From assembly GCA_900546115.1 (NCBI GenBank), contig URBQ01000004.1:1-64000 (forward strand): DNA of 64,000 nt, read 5' to 3'. Of the stretch, positions 50,939-60,151 are shown piece after piece; within the stretch, counting starts at the first letter, position 1; every line of letters begins with the position of its first letter. The stretch comes from an uncultured Collinsella sp. (lineage in GTDB: Bacteria > Actinomycetota > Coriobacteriia > Coriobacteriales > Coriobacteriaceae). Under the pieces are notes generated by a model. The model did no database searches. It had not been told where the DNA came from and saw only the letters and a program-made list of their open reading frames with translations. The position numbers and the translations under genes are program-made.

Positions 50939-50972
50939 GTCCAGAGGATCGCTTCTCATCCAAAAATCCCGC

Positions 50973-50995
50973 TTGACTGTATTGCCACAACACAG
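50973..50995 (+). promoter_or_regulatory. Promoter with 19 bp operator, copy 2 (carrier gene)
   Basis: TTGACT (-35) overlaps CTGTATTGCCACAACACAG (50977-50995). GCTTG and the first half-site match copy 1 base for base. Confidence 0.6.
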
Positions 50996-51087
50996 CGCAA
51001 CGTAAGGGGTGTCCGATAACGGGCGCCCCTTTTTAAGTGGCAACGTGGCTGCGAATCCGGAGCGCCCCCAACAAGAAAGGTGGGGAG

Positions 51088-52545
51088 ATGGAAGCGGAAA
51101 AGAAGGCGTTTAAGATCACCAAGCGCGAAATTGGCTTTGTGCTGGGTATCGTTGTCTTTTTGCTGGTGAAGTTTCTTCCTTTGGCGGAGCTGAGCTCGAC
51201 GGTCGAGCTCACGGTCGGCGGTCAGACCTGTCTGGCGCTGACGCTCGCCACGGTGGTGTTCTGGGCATGTGGCGTGGCACAGCCGGGCTTTGTGGGCCTG
51301 CTCTACTGCGCGCTGCTTGTTCTGTTCAAGGTGTGCGTGGACGACACGGGCGCCGCGAGCATCTCGGCGACGGTCGCCTCTACGTTTAGCTCGTGGACCA
51401 AAGCCACCATGTGGCTCGTCATCGGCGCCTACCTCATCGCCAGCGCGGTCAAGGAGTCGGGCCTGGGCGAGCGTATCGCCTATGCGTTCATGCTCAAGTT
51501 CGTGCGCGATGCCAAGTCGCTCATCATCTCGATTTTCGCGCTCACCTTTGTGCTGTCGCTACTCATTCCGCATCCGTTCCCCCGTGCCTTCCTCATCCTC
51601 GCCGTTGTCTCGGTCATCGCCGAGTCCGCCGGCTACGGTGACGACGACCGCGGCAAGCTCGGCTTCCTTGTGTTTGCCGCTGCTGCCCCCGGCTCCATGT
51701 TCTTCCTGACAGGCGACTCCACGCTCAACCCGCTCGTTGCGCAGTACAGCGCCGAGGCCGGCGGCATGAGCCCGTCCTTTGTCGACTGGTTCCTGTACAT
51801 GAGCGTGCCTATGCTGGTCGCGCTGCTGTGCACCCTGTTCCTGGGCCTCTTCCTCTTTAAGCCCAGCAAGGAGCTCGTCTACGATCGCGAGCAGATCGTG
51901 GCCAAGCAGGCCGCGCTCGGCAAGCTCTCCGTCAAGGAGATTCGCACCATCGTGTGGCTTGTCATCGCCATCGCGCTGTGGCTCACCGTCTCGGGCGATT
52001 ACATCGGCTGGGTCACCCTGGCCATCGGCGTCTGCCTCGCCATGCCCATCATCGGCGAGGTCCTCACCCCCGCCAGCTGGAACGCCGTCGACATCAAGTC
52101 CCTCATGTTCCTGACGGCCGCCATGGCCGTGGGTTCCGTGGGCGGTGCCACCGGTATGAACGCCTGGATCGCCGATGTCGTGCTCCCCAGCTCCGTGCCC
52201 GAGAACATCTTCCTGTTCGCCCTGCTTGTCGCCGCGCTCTCCATGGTTATCCATATGTTCATGGGCTCGGTCATGGCCGTGCTCGGCGTGTGCGTGCCGG
52301 CGTTCATCAGCTTCGCGGCCGGCTCCAGCGTGAGCCCGCTCGCCGTGGCGCTCATCGTCTTCACGTCCATCAACATCCACTACATCCTGCCGTTCCATAA
52401 CCTGCCGATCCTTATCGGCGAAGGCAAGGACGCCGGCGGCTACACCTCCAAAGAGGCTATGCGCATGGGCATTCCCCTCACTGTGGTCGTCTTTATCGTC
52501 GTGCTGGTCGAGGCCGCCTGGTTCCACCTCTTTGGCCTGATGTAA
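51088..52545 (+). CDS. DASS/SLC13-family anion carrier
   Basis: 485 residues with 11-13 membrane segments. LTGDSTLNPLVAQ and SINIHYILPFHNLPILIGEG resemble the two substrate-binding hairpins (Ser-Asn-Thr-like motifs) of divalent-anion:Na+ symporters, though the canonical SNT is changed. A GGTGGGGAG site precedes ATG 51088. Placed between the LpdD-Nudix fusion and the UbiD gene and sharing the operator of the former, it probably imports the aromatic or dicarboxylic acid that UbiD decarboxylates, or exchanges it for the product. Confidence 0.8.
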   Translation: MEAEKKAFKITKREIGFVLGIVVFLLVKFLPLAELSSTVELTVGGQTCLALTLATVVFWACGVAQPGFVGLLYCALLVLFKVCVDDTGAASISATVASTFSSWTKATMWLVIGAYLIASAVKESGLGERIAYAFMLKFVRDAKSLIISIFALTFVLSLLIPHPFPRAFLILAVVSVIAESAGYGDDDRGKLGFLVFAAAAPGSMFFLTGDSTLNPLVAQYSAEAGGMSPSFVDWFLYMSVPMLVALLCTLFLGLFLFKPSKELVYDREQIVAKQAALGKLSVKEIRTIVWLVIAIALWLTVSGDYIGWVTLAIGVCLAMPIIGEVLTPASWNAVDIKSLMFLTAAMAVGSVGGATGMNAWIADVVLPSSVPENIFLFALLVAALSMVIHMFMGSVMAVLGVCVPAFISFAAGSSVSPLAVALIVFTSINIHYILPFHNLPILIGEGKDAGGYTSKEAMRMGIPLTVVVFIVVLVEAAWFHLFGLM

Positions 52546-52640
52546 GCGGTCGAGCGCTTGGGCTGTAAGCAGCCGAGTGCTCGAACTGCGAGTGGCCGAG
52601 CGTCCCATCTATGAGCGCCGCGGCCCCACTACGTTACCCA

Positions 52641-52666
52641 GCCCGGCGGCATCCTCGCCGCCGGGC
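52641..52666 (+). terminator. GC hairpin upstream of ubiD
   Basis: GCCCGGCGGC-ATCCTC-GCCGCCGGGC, perfect 10 bp stem without a T run, 22 bp before the ubiD start. May be an RNA-stabilising or attenuating structure. Confidence 0.45.
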
Positions 52667-52688
52667 GCTCTCCCGAAAGGAGCATGCT

Positions 52689-54176
52689 ATGTCCACTACC
52701 GATGCTTCCCAGATCCACGACCTGCGCTCCGCGCTCGACTTTTTGCGCGAGATGCCGGGCCAGCTGCTCGAGACCGACACTCAGGTCGACCCGGACGCCG
52801 AGGTCTCGGGTGTCTATCGTCACGTCGGTGCCGGCGGCACCGTTATGCGCCCGACCAAAGAGGGCCCGGCGATGGTCTTCAACAACGTCAAGGGCTTTGA
52901 CGATGCCAAGGTCTGCATCGGCATGCTTGCCAGCCGCAAGCGCGTTGCCGCCCTGCTCGACCTGGACGAGGAGCACCTGGGCCTCGAAATCGGCAAGCGC
53001 TTCGAGAACCTGATCGCGCCCGAGCAGATCGCCGAGGGCAAGCATGTCGACTGCCAGGAGGTCGTGTACAAGGCGACCGACGAGGGCTTTGACCTGCGCA
53101 AGATCGTCCCCGCTCCCACCAACACGCCCGTCGACGGCGGCCCCTACATCACCATGGGCCTCGCCTACGGCACGAGCCCCGACGGCTCCCAGTCCGACGT
53201 GACCATCCACCGCTTCTCCTGCGTCGACAAGGACAAGCTCGCCATGTGGATCACTCCGGGTAGCCGTCACCTGGGCGCGTTCTTTGACGAGTACTGCCAG
53301 CGCGGCGAGGACATGCCCATCTCCATCTCCATCGGCCTGGACCCCGCCGTGTACATGTGCTGTGGCTTCGAGGCGCCCACCACGCCGCTCGGCTTTAACG
53401 AGCTGCAGATCGCCGGCGCCCTGCGCGGCCACGCCGTCGAGCTTGCCGACTGCGTCACCGTTCCGCAGAAGTGCATCGCCAATGCCGAGTATGTGCTCGA
53501 GGGCTACCTCATGCACGACGAGACCATCAACGAGGACGTCAACGGCCACGGCTACGCCATGCCCGAGTTCCCCGGCTACACCGGTGGCGCCAAGGTCTGC
53601 CCGGTGATCAAGATCACCGCCGTCACCACGCGCGTCAATCCCATCATGGAGAGCTGCATCGGTCCCTCGCACGAGCACGTGTCCATGGCCGGCATCCCCA
53701 CCGAGGCATCCATCTACAAGATGGTCGAGACCGCCATCCCGGGCCGCCTGCTCAACGTCCACGCTGCCCCCTGCGGCGGCGGCAAGTTCGTTGCCATCAT
53801 GCAGTTCAAGAAGTCGAGCAAAAATGACGAGGGCCGTCAGCGCAACGCCGCCATGCTCGCCTTCTCGGCATTCTCCGAGCTCAAGCACGTCATCCTTGTT
53901 GACGAGGATGTCGATATCTTCGATATGAGCGACGTGATGTGGGCCATGACCACGCGCTTCCAGGCCGACGTGGACCTCATCACCATCCCCGGTTGCCACT
54001 GCCACGTGCTCGATCCGTCCAACGACCCCGCGTTCGACCCCACGATCCGCGAGCACGGCATCGCCTGCAAGGCCATCTTCGACTGCACGGTTCCGTTCGA
54101 CCTCAAGAAGAACTTCATCCGCTCGCAGTTCATGGAGATCGACAAGGACAAGTGGGCCAAGGAGATTGCTTTCTAG
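52689..54176 (+). CDS. lpdC: UbiD-family decarboxylase, gallate decarboxylase (LpdC) type
   Basis: 495 residues, the length of LpdC. Segments such as VYKATDEGFDLRKIVPAPTN, SDVTIHR, GPSHEHVSMAGIPTEAS and VILVDEDVDIFDMSDV are nearly those of L. plantarum LpdC as I remember it. UbiD enzymes use prenyl-FMN made by UbiX and a metal ion, with an Arg-Glu-Glu/Asp set; Arg and Glu of DPTIREHG and Asp of VDEDVDIFD fit. Expected reaction: non-oxidative loss of CO2 from gallate, protocatechuate or a related acid. AAAGGAGCATGCT precedes the ATG. UbiX follows after 33 bp. Whether gallate is the true substrate is not shown. Confidence 0.87.
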   Translation: MSTTDASQIHDLRSALDFLREMPGQLLETDTQVDPDAEVSGVYRHVGAGGTVMRPTKEGPAMVFNNVKGFDDAKVCIGMLASRKRVAALLDLDEEHLGLEIGKRFENLIAPEQIAEGKHVDCQEVVYKATDEGFDLRKIVPAPTNTPVDGGPYITMGLAYGTSPDGSQSDVTIHRFSCVDKDKLAMWITPGSRHLGAFFDEYCQRGEDMPISISIGLDPAVYMCCGFEAPTTPLGFNELQIAGALRGHAVELADCVTVPQKCIANAEYVLEGYLMHDETINEDVNGHGYAMPEFPGYTGGAKVCPVIKITAVTTRVNPIMESCIGPSHEHVSMAGIPTEASIYKMVETAIPGRLLNVHAAPCGGGKFVAIMQFKKSSKNDEGRQRNAAMLAFSAFSELKHVILVDEDVDIFDMSDVMWAMTTRFQADVDLITIPGCHCHVLDPSNDPAFDPTIREHGIACKAIFDCTVPFDLKKNFIRSQFMEIDKDKWAKEIAF

Positions 54177-54209
54177 TAAGTAGCCCTACCAAGTAGTCAA
54201 GGAGTTGTC

Positions 54210-54788
54210 ATGCCTGAGTCTTCTGTCCGTCCCCGTCGCATCGTCGTTGGCGTTTCGGGCGCCAGCGGTGCCGCGCTGGGCCTTGAGTGCCTCAAATGCC
54301 TGCGCCAGGCCGGTGCCGAGTCGGCGCTTGTCGTCACGCGCGGGGGAGAGATTACCATCGAGCAGGAGCTCGGCATGACGCTCGACGAATTTGCGTGCCA
54401 TGCCGATGTGGTCTACGACAACAAGAACATCGGCGCCGCCATCGCAAGCGGCACCTATCCGGTCGACGGCATGATCGTGGCGCCCTGCTCCATGAAGACG
54501 CTCGCCGGCATCGCGAGCGGCTACAGCGAAAACCTGTTGCTGCGCGCGGCCGATGTTCAGATGAAAGAGCAGCGCCGCCTGGTGCTCATGGTGCGTGAGA
54601 CGCCCTTCAGCGCCATTCATGTCGACAACATGGCGCGCCTTGCGCGCGTACCGGGCGTCATGCTCATGCCGCCCATGCTCACGTTTTACAACGGCCCCGC
54701 CACGCTCGATGACGCGGTGCACCACATCGCCGCCAAGGCGCTCGAGGCCGTCGGCGTGTCATGCGCAAACTATAAGCGCTGGTCATAG
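54210..54788 (+). CDS. ubiX: UbiX-family flavin prenyltransferase (LpdB)
   Basis: 192 residues. VVGVSGASGAALGLECL is the FMN-binding start, VAPCSMKTLAGIASGYSENLLLRAADV the central box with the SMKT Ser/Lys used by UbiX, and LVLMVRETPFSAIHVDNM the prenyl-phosphate-binding Arg-Glu region. It joins a dimethylallyl group from dimethylallyl monophosphate to FMN, making the UbiD cofactor. Directly downstream of the UbiD gene; GGAGTTGTC precedes the ATG. Confidence 0.92.
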   Translation: MPESSVRPRRIVVGVSGASGAALGLECLKCLRQAGAESALVVTRGGEITIEQELGMTLDEFACHADVVYDNKNIGAAIASGTYPVDGMIVAPCSMKTLAGIASGYSENLLLRAADVQMKEQRRLVLMVRETPFSAIHVDNMARLARVPGVMLMPPMLTFYNGPATLDDAVHHIAAKALEAVGVSCANYKRWS

Positions 54789-54821
54789 GCGTCTTTAGGG
54801 TAGGATACGAGTAGTGTTTGA

Positions 54822-54850
54822 GCCCGCTGCCCCTGTGGGCGGCGGGCTTT
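54822..54850 (+). terminator. Terminator after ubiX
   Basis: GCCCGCTGCCC (54822-54832) pairs with GGGCGGCGGGC (54837-54847), then TTTG. Confidence 0.65.
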
Positions 54851-54880
54851 GTGCGCTAAAAGGATGTGTCAGGAGGACTT

Positions 54881-55744
54881 ATGCAGACGGGCATGTATGC
54901 GATTAGCGAGATGGCGAGCTTGTTTAATGTTTCGCGCCAAACGCTCATCTACTACGACAAGATCGGCCTGTTTAAGCCCGCCGTGGTCAACGAAAAAGGC
55001 TACCGCTTCTATTCGCCCACGCAGATCCCGCTCATGCGTCTGATTTGCATGCTGCGCGACCTGGGGCTCGAACTCGACGAGATCGACCGCCTAACCTCGA
55101 CGTTCGACATTGGCGAGATGACCGATCACCTGCGCTCGCGGGTGCAGGCGCTCGATGAACAGATCGCTGAGCTCAAAGCCGAGCGCGCGAGCGTACAGGA
55201 GCGTCTAAGCTTTTACGACGAGGCGGTTTACTGGCGCGAGCGCGAGGGCAAGCCGGAGCTCAAACAGTTTGAGCGCCGCTACGTGGTCTTTGAGGAGTTT
55301 CCGGGCGATATAGAGCGCGGCCGCTCGATGCTTCACCCCACGCTCATGCGGGCAATCCTGCGCATGCGTGCGCTGACGGGCACGCGTCCCATGCGCGGCT
55401 GGGGCGCCATGCTGCGTCGCGAGGCGCTGCATTCCGACGACCCCGTCGCCGGCGCCGGCTCCTTTGCCGTGCTACCGCGCGGTGTCGAGGAGCTGCTGCC
55501 GAGCGATCCCGCCGAGCTGGCAGAGATCGGCATCGAAGTGCTGCCCGAGGGCACATATCTGTGCATGAGCCGCTGGGGCATGCCGTACGAGCCCGAGGGC
55601 ATCCGCGCCGTCGTGGCCTGCATGGACAAGCACGCGCTCCAGCCCGTTGGCAACGCCTTCGACTTTTGCTACCTCGATACTACGAGCTACGACGAGTCCC
55701 ACCAAGAGGACTTTTGCTGCATCCAAATCCCCGTCGCCCTCTAG
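54881..55744 (+). CDS. MerR-family regulator with effector-binding domain
   Basis: 287 residues. N-terminal MerR winged helix (YAISEMASLFNVSRQTLIYYDKIGLFKPAVVNEKGYRFYS), dimerising coiled coil (~95-125), then a GyrI/BmrR-like ligand domain of ~150 residues (RRYVVFEEFPGDI ... EVLPEGTYLCMSRWG). AGGAGGACTT precedes ATG 54881. It follows the ubiD-ubiX genes. MerR proteins bind ~19 bp palindromes between -35 and -10, so it is the best candidate for the paired operator at 49837 and 50977, with an aromatic acid as possible effector. Confidence 0.83.
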   Translation: MQTGMYAISEMASLFNVSRQTLIYYDKIGLFKPAVVNEKGYRFYSPTQIPLMRLICMLRDLGLELDEIDRLTSTFDIGEMTDHLRSRVQALDEQIAELKAERASVQERLSFYDEAVYWREREGKPELKQFERRYVVFEEFPGDIERGRSMLHPTLMRAILRMRALTGTRPMRGWGAMLRREALHSDDPVAGAGSFAVLPRGVEELLPSDPAELAEIGIEVLPEGTYLCMSRWGMPYEPEGIRAVVACMDKHALQPVGNAFDFCYLDTTSYDESHQEDFCCIQIPVAL

Positions 55745-55778
55745 ATGTGACAAGGGGACTGCTCCTTCGTCACATTCG
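55745..55778. repeat. Dispersed REP-like palindrome (d)
   Basis: GATGTGACAAGGGGA and TCCTTCGTCACATTC arms, directly after the merR stop codon. Confidence 0.7.
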
Positions 55779-55796
55779 TGGTGTGGCTGCTGCCCA

Positions 55797-55862
55797 AACC
55801 GTCACAACATTCGATGAAAATCTCGAAAACGAGGAAAAGCGTCGAATGTTGTGACGCTTTTC
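55797..55862. terminator. Terminator element, copy 2
   Basis: CGTCACAACATTCGA (55800-55814) pairs perfectly with 55842-55856, then CTTTT. About 62 of 66 bases match the element at 50873-50938. Confidence 0.8.
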
Positions 55863-55945
55863 CTGTCTGTGCCGGCGAGCTCCCGTGTCATCTGGGGGTA
55901 TAAGGCTAGCAAGTGTTTATTTGCGAGGCCAAGGGGGCGCCCCGT

Positions 55946-56815
55946 ATGGATATCGATAACTTTGAATGGTGGTATAGCGAGGGCGAGGCTCCGGACGAGG
56001 AGTGGGACGAGCCCGCGCCGCGTGACGTGTCGAGCGACGAGGACGAGACCGGCAGCGATGCTGCTGTCGAGCCTGACGCCGCCTCCGATGCCGCCGAGCC
56101 TCTGACCTTTGAGCAGGCTTGGGCCCAGGCTGAGGCCGACGAGGCAAAGGCCGATGCCACGGCCACACTGGGTGAGCCAGCCGACATGTCCATCTCGCCG
56201 GCAAAGACCCCGCAGCCGCGTCACACTATCGATCCCGACAGCACGGCATCCTTCAGCATACTCGACGTGCCCGCGCAGGGTGCCCAGGCGCCCGCCCCCA
56301 CCCATCGCCCCAACCTGGCTCGCGAGGAAGACGCGGGCCGTCGCTCTCCGCTCGGCCCCATTCTCATCGCCTTTATGGCCGGCGTCATCGCTTGCTCGGC
56401 GATCGGCAGCATCTGGGGTCATGTCGAGCAGCAGCGCCAAGACGCCGCCAAGGTCGAGATGTCTGTCGAGCAATCGCTCAGCCGCACGCGCTCGGTGCAT
56501 GTATCGGTCGAGGTCAAGGACGGCGCGACGTGGGACACCGCGCGCGGCGACAGCCAGATGCTCGTCCATATCGTGGGTCGCACGCTCAAGGGGCAAGCGA
56601 TCGACGAGTACCAATACGTCAATTCCGAAGGTGACGGCATCGAGCTCAAGCCCGGCGACTACGAGCTCACGGTCGATGAGCCGCCCGTCGCCACCGACGG
56701 CACGCGTTACCGTGCCTCAAAGCGCATGGTTCCGGTGAGTTTTAATTCACAGGCGCCCGATACGGTCGATAGCACGCCGCAGGGCGGGTTTGACCTTTAC
56801 GCTATTGCTCAATAA
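55946..56815 (+). CDS. Uncharacterised single-pass membrane protein with acidic N-terminus
   Basis: 289 residues. A very acidic cytoplasmic region (~1-85, Asp/Glu/Ala), a Pro/Ala linker, one membrane helix (~136-157, LGPILIAFMAGVIACSAIGS), a short coiled coil (EQQRQDAAKVEMSVEQSL) and an extracellular beta-rich domain (~185-289) with YELTVDEPPVATDGTRYRAS. No family recognised. ATG 55946 has AAGGGGG nine bases upstream; GTG 55913 is a weaker in-frame alternative. Flanked by unrelated genes, it is probably its own unit. The outer domain looks like a small beta sandwich such as those binding wall or peptide, but that is a guess. Confidence 0.7.
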   Translation: MDIDNFEWWYSEGEAPDEEWDEPAPRDVSSDEDETGSDAAVEPDAASDAAEPLTFEQAWAQAEADEAKADATATLGEPADMSISPAKTPQPRHTIDPDSTASFSILDVPAQGAQAPAPTHRPNLAREEDAGRRSPLGPILIAFMAGVIACSAIGSIWGHVEQQRQDAAKVEMSVEQSLSRTRSVHVSVEVKDGATWDTARGDSQMLVHIVGRTLKGQAIDEYQYVNSEGDGIELKPGDYELTVDEPPVATDGTRYRASKRMVPVSFNSQAPDTVDSTPQGGFDLYAIAQ

Positions 56816-56894
56816 CTGCACCTGTCGCTCAACCCCGCCGCCAAGAGTGGGACAATAGCCCTCGACACCGTTGTTTACTATTGGAGGAAGTAGC

Positions 56895-57788
56895 ATGTCC
56901 ACCGTCACTACCATCAAGCGCGGCGGCCTCATCGCGGCCATCGATTCCATGGGCGCCCAGCTCACGAGCCTTGCCCTCAACGGCAACGAGTATCTGTGGC
57001 AGGGCGACCCGGCCTTTTGGGGCAAGCATGCGCCTATCCTGTTCCCCATCGTGGGATCGCTGCGCAACAACATGGCGACATCTGCGGCCGGCACCTGCGA
57101 GATGCCGCGCCACGGACTCGCTCGCATCGTCGAGCACAAGTTGGTCGAGGTTTCGGAGGACGGCTCCTCGGTAACGTACGAGATCACTGACACGCCCGAG
57201 TCGCTCAAGGCGTTCCCGTTCCACTTTAAGCTCAACATGACCTATGCCCTGACCGGCGACGCCACGCTCACGCAGGCCTTTGCCGTCACCAACACCGGCG
57301 ACGTGGCCCTGCCGTTCTCGGTGGGCGGTCATCCTGCATTCAACGTGCCCGCCCCCGGTGCCGAAGACGAGGCGTTCGAGGATTACGAGCTGGCGTTTAC
57401 CGAGGCTTGGACCAACGAGGCTCCCATCATCACGCCCGACGGTCTTATGACGTTCGAGGGCAGCTACAAGGCTCCCGATAACTCGGACGTGCTGCCCATC
57501 ACGCACCGCAGCTTCGATAACGACGCCATCATGTTCACCGATGCCCCGGGTTCCACGCTCACGTTGCGCGGCCGCAAGTCGGGCCACGGCGTCAAGATCG
57601 ACTTTGAGGGCTTTAAGTACATCGGCGTGTGGTCTGCCGCCAACGACGCCCCGTTTGTGGCGCTCGAGCCCTGGACCGGCCACACCACCATGGACACCGA
57701 GGACGACGTCTTTGAGCACAAGGTCAACACCATTACCTTGGCACCGGGTGAGACGGACGTTCGCAGCTTTAGCGTTACCCTGCTCTAG
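56895..57788 (+). CDS. Aldose-1-epimerase (LacX-like mutarotase)
   Basis: 297 residues. ITSM-type start with IDSMGAQLTSLALNGNEYLWQGDP, then RHGLAR and SVGGHPAFNVP carrying the two active-site His, and the catalytic Glu region ALEPWTGHTT near residue 260. LacX-type members interconvert the alpha and beta forms of aldoses or sugar phosphates. GGAGGAAGTAGC precedes ATG 56895. No sugar operon adjoins it. Followed by a duplicated terminator element. Confidence 0.85.
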   Translation: MSTVTTIKRGGLIAAIDSMGAQLTSLALNGNEYLWQGDPAFWGKHAPILFPIVGSLRNNMATSAAGTCEMPRHGLARIVEHKLVEVSEDGSSVTYEITDTPESLKAFPFHFKLNMTYALTGDATLTQAFAVTNTGDVALPFSVGGHPAFNVPAPGAEDEAFEDYELAFTEAWTNEAPIITPDGLMTFEGSYKAPDNSDVLPITHRSFDNDAIMFTDAPGSTLTLRGRKSGHGVKIDFEGFKYIGVWSAANDAPFVALEPWTGHTTMDTEDDVFEHKVNTITLAPGETDVRSFSVTLL

Positions 57789-57912
57789 AGGTTCCGCCGT
57801 TCTAACGAACGACGGACCGGTCGACGCTGCGCGCCACCCAGAGCGACAATTTGGCATGAAAAAGGCAAGGCATGACCAGAAGGTCTATGCCTTGCCTTTT
57901 TCATGCCAAGTG
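57788..57912. repeat. Duplicated terminator-like element A
   Basis: ~125 bp nearly identical to 63784-63908. It holds a short palindrome (CGCCGTTC...GAACGACGG), a spacer (GACGCTGCGCGCC), and a perfect 21 bp stem (57853-57873 with 57887-57907) ending in a T run and a self-complementary loop GACCAGAAGGTC. It starts within the stop codon of the epimerase gene. Confidence 0.8.
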
Positions 57913-58044
57913 GTACATGGGGACAGGTTACTTTGTGCCAATCGTCCTCGTGTGTCTATTAATTTTTCGCGCACATGCCGCGCTGCTGGTTGTTGACGTA
58001 TATCCTGTCTTATTGTCAGCAAAACGACATAGGGAAGGCATCAG

Positions 58045-58971
58045 ATGCAACCTCGACTACAGCGCGACGCGCATCCACAGCCGGTATGCAGCCGTCGCAT
58101 CTTTTTGGGTAGCGCTCTCGCTGCGAGTGCTTCCGTCGTCGCCGGCGCACTTGCCGGCTGCCAGCGCCCGTCCACGCTCAAGGTGGTCCAGACCACCACG
58201 GGCGGCGGCCGCGACGACCTGTCCGATTCCGTGATCGGCAAGGACAAGATTCGTATTGGCATGGAGGCGGCCTACGCCCCATACAACTGGCAGGTCTCCG
58301 AGGCCAGCGAGTACACCATCCCCATCGACAACGTGCAGGGCGCTTACGCCGATGGCTATGATGTTCAGATCGCAAAGATCGTCTGCAAGGCCCTTGGCGG
58401 CGAGCCCGTTGCCGTCAAACAGAGCTTCTCGGGCCTCATCGATTCGCTCAACAACGGCCAGATCGACCTTATCATCGCCGGCATGAGTGCTACGCCCGAG
58501 CGCGAGGAGTCCGTCGGTTTTTCCGACCCGTACTTTATCGGCTACTTTGGCCTGTTCGTAAAAGAGGGCTCGCCCTACCAAAACGCGACCAAGCTCAGCG
58601 ACTTTAGCGGCGCCACGGTGCTCGGCCAAAAGGACACGATGCTCGATACCGTCATCGACGAGATCCCGGGCGTCGTTCACAAGAATCCGGTCGATTCGGT
58701 GCCCACGGTGTTTTCGAACCTGCTGCAGGGCACCTGCGACGCCGTGACCTACAACACCGAGAACGAGAAGGGCTATATGGCCCAAAACCCGGGTATCGTG
58801 CCGATTCAATTTGCCGAGGGCGAGGGCTTTAAGCAGGAGGTCACGGCAAACGTCGGCTGCCGCAAGGGCTCGGACAAGCTGCTCAAACTTATCGATAAGA
58901 CGCTCAAGGGCATTAGCCAAGAGGAGCGCGACCAAATGTGGGACGCGTGCCTCGACCGTCAGCCGGCATAG
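58045..58971 (+). CDS. Amino-acid ABC transporter substrate-binding lipoprotein
   Basis: 308 residues. The N-terminus has SRRIFLGSALAASASVVAGALAGC: a twin-Arg-like start and a lipobox with Cys39, so it is probably a membrane-linked lipoprotein, perhaps exported by Tat. The body is a cluster-3 periplasmic binding fold (IRIGMEAAYAPYNW, DGYDVQIAKIVCKALGG, DLIIAGMSATPEREESVGFSDPY). The Arg of PERE and Asp of the later strand are the amino-acid ligands. First gene of a three-gene importer for a polar amino acid. GGGAAGGCATCAG precedes the ATG. Confidence 0.88.
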   Translation: MQPRLQRDAHPQPVCSRRIFLGSALAASASVVAGALAGCQRPSTLKVVQTTTGGGRDDLSDSVIGKDKIRIGMEAAYAPYNWQVSEASEYTIPIDNVQGAYADGYDVQIAKIVCKALGGEPVAVKQSFSGLIDSLNNGQIDLIIAGMSATPEREESVGFSDPYFIGYFGLFVKEGSPYQNATKLSDFSGATVLGQKDTMLDTVIDEIPGVVHKNPVDSVPTVFSNLLQGTCDAVTYNTENEKGYMAQNPGIVPIQFAEGEGFKQEVTANVGCRKGSDKLLKLIDKTLKGISQEERDQMWDACLDRQPA

Positions 58972-58980
58972 GGAGGCAGC

Positions 58981-60129
58981 ATGAAAGCCATTAATCGTCT
59001 GGCCTCCTTTATCAAGGCCGACCACCGTTATGTATACCTGGGCACGAGCGTTATCGCGGCGCTCGGTCTGGCGTTTAGTCAGCGCAACCCCACGCCGCTG
59101 AGCTTCTTGGCGCCCACGGGTGTGTTCCAGGACTGCCTCTGGGCGATTCTGTGGGCTTGGATTGTCGTATCGGCGGCAGCGCTCGTCACCAAGCTCATGC
59201 ATTGGAATGACTATCGCCAAAAGTCGCCGTTTGCATCCGAGCGTTGCCGTCGCGGCGCGCGCCTGGGCAGCTATGTCGTGGTTGCCATCGCGGCGATCTT
59301 CTTCATCGACCGCTGCGTCATGTCGTTTATCGACCTGGTACAGGTGAGCATTGTCTCGGACTCCAACCCCAGCGACTTTTTGTCGAGCCTGGTCTACATG
59401 ACCTACAAGAGCGGCGACTTCTTCATTCGCGGTATCGAGATCACCATCGCGCTTGCCACCTTCGGCACGGTCATCGCCTTTTTCCTGGCACTGCTCTTTG
59501 TGTTCCTGCGTATTCAGACGTTTGACCGCGTGGATAACGACCTGGTGCGCTTCTTTAAGAGTATCGGCCGCGGCTTTGCGACCGTCTACTCCACCATCGT
59601 GCGCGGCACGCCCATGATGGTCCAGGGCCTGCTCATCTATTACGCGGGCTTCACCGTTTTGCGCGGTATGGGCTTCGAGACCGCCCAGGCCAACCAGATT
59701 TGGAGCACCTTCACCGCCGGCCTCGTCACCATCTCGCTCAACTCCACCGCCTACATGATGGAGGTCCTGCGCGGCGGCATCGAGTCCATCGATTCCGGCC
59801 AGGCCGAGGCAGCGCGCTCGCTGGGTCTGTCGCAGTGGCAGGCCATGCGCAAAGTCGTGTTCCCCCAGGGCATTAAAAACGCGATTCCGGCGCTCACCAA
59901 CGAGCTCATCATCAACATCAAGGACTCGTCGGTGCTTTCGGTCATCGGCGTGTTCGACCTCATGTACGCCACCACCACCGTCGCCGGCGTGTACTACCGC
60001 CAGATGGAGGTCTACTGCGTGGCGCTCGTGGTCTACCTGATCCTGACGCTTGTGGCGAGCCGCCTGCTCGAGGCCTTTGGCAAAAAGCTCGGCGCCGAGG
60101 CTCCGGCCACACTGCCCAGCTCCAACTAG
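58981..60129 (+). CDS. Amino-acid ABC transporter permease with extended N-terminus
   Basis: 382 residues. The C-terminal ~220 residues are a HisM/GlnP-type permease with five segments and the coupling loop [26 protein letters not shown]. The first ~130 residues add two or three further membrane segments and a short basic stretch (RCRRGARLG), longer than the usual permease. It lies 9 bp after the binding protein gene and 22 bp before the ATPase. Acts as a homodimer in the membrane. Confidence 0.88.
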   Translation: MKAINRLASFIKADHRYVYLGTSVIAALGLAFSQRNPTPLSFLAPTGVFQDCLWAILWAWIVVSAAALVTKLMHWNDYRQKSPFASERCRRGARLGSYVVVAIAAIFFIDRCVMSFIDLVQVSIVSDSNPSDFLSSLVYMTYKSGDFFIRGIEITIALATFGTVIAFFLALLFVFLRIQTFDRVDNDLVRFFKSIGRGFATVYSTIVRGTPMMVQGLLIYYAGFTVLRGMGFETAQANQIWSTFTAGLVTISLNSTAYMMEVLRGGIESIDSGQAEAARSLGLSQWQAMRKVVFPQGIKNAIPALTNELIINIKDSSVLSVIGVFDLMYATTTVAGVYYRQMEVYCVALVVYLILTLVASRLLEAFGKKLGAEAPATLPSSN

Positions 60130-60151
60130 GCGCAAGACGAGGAGAATCATC

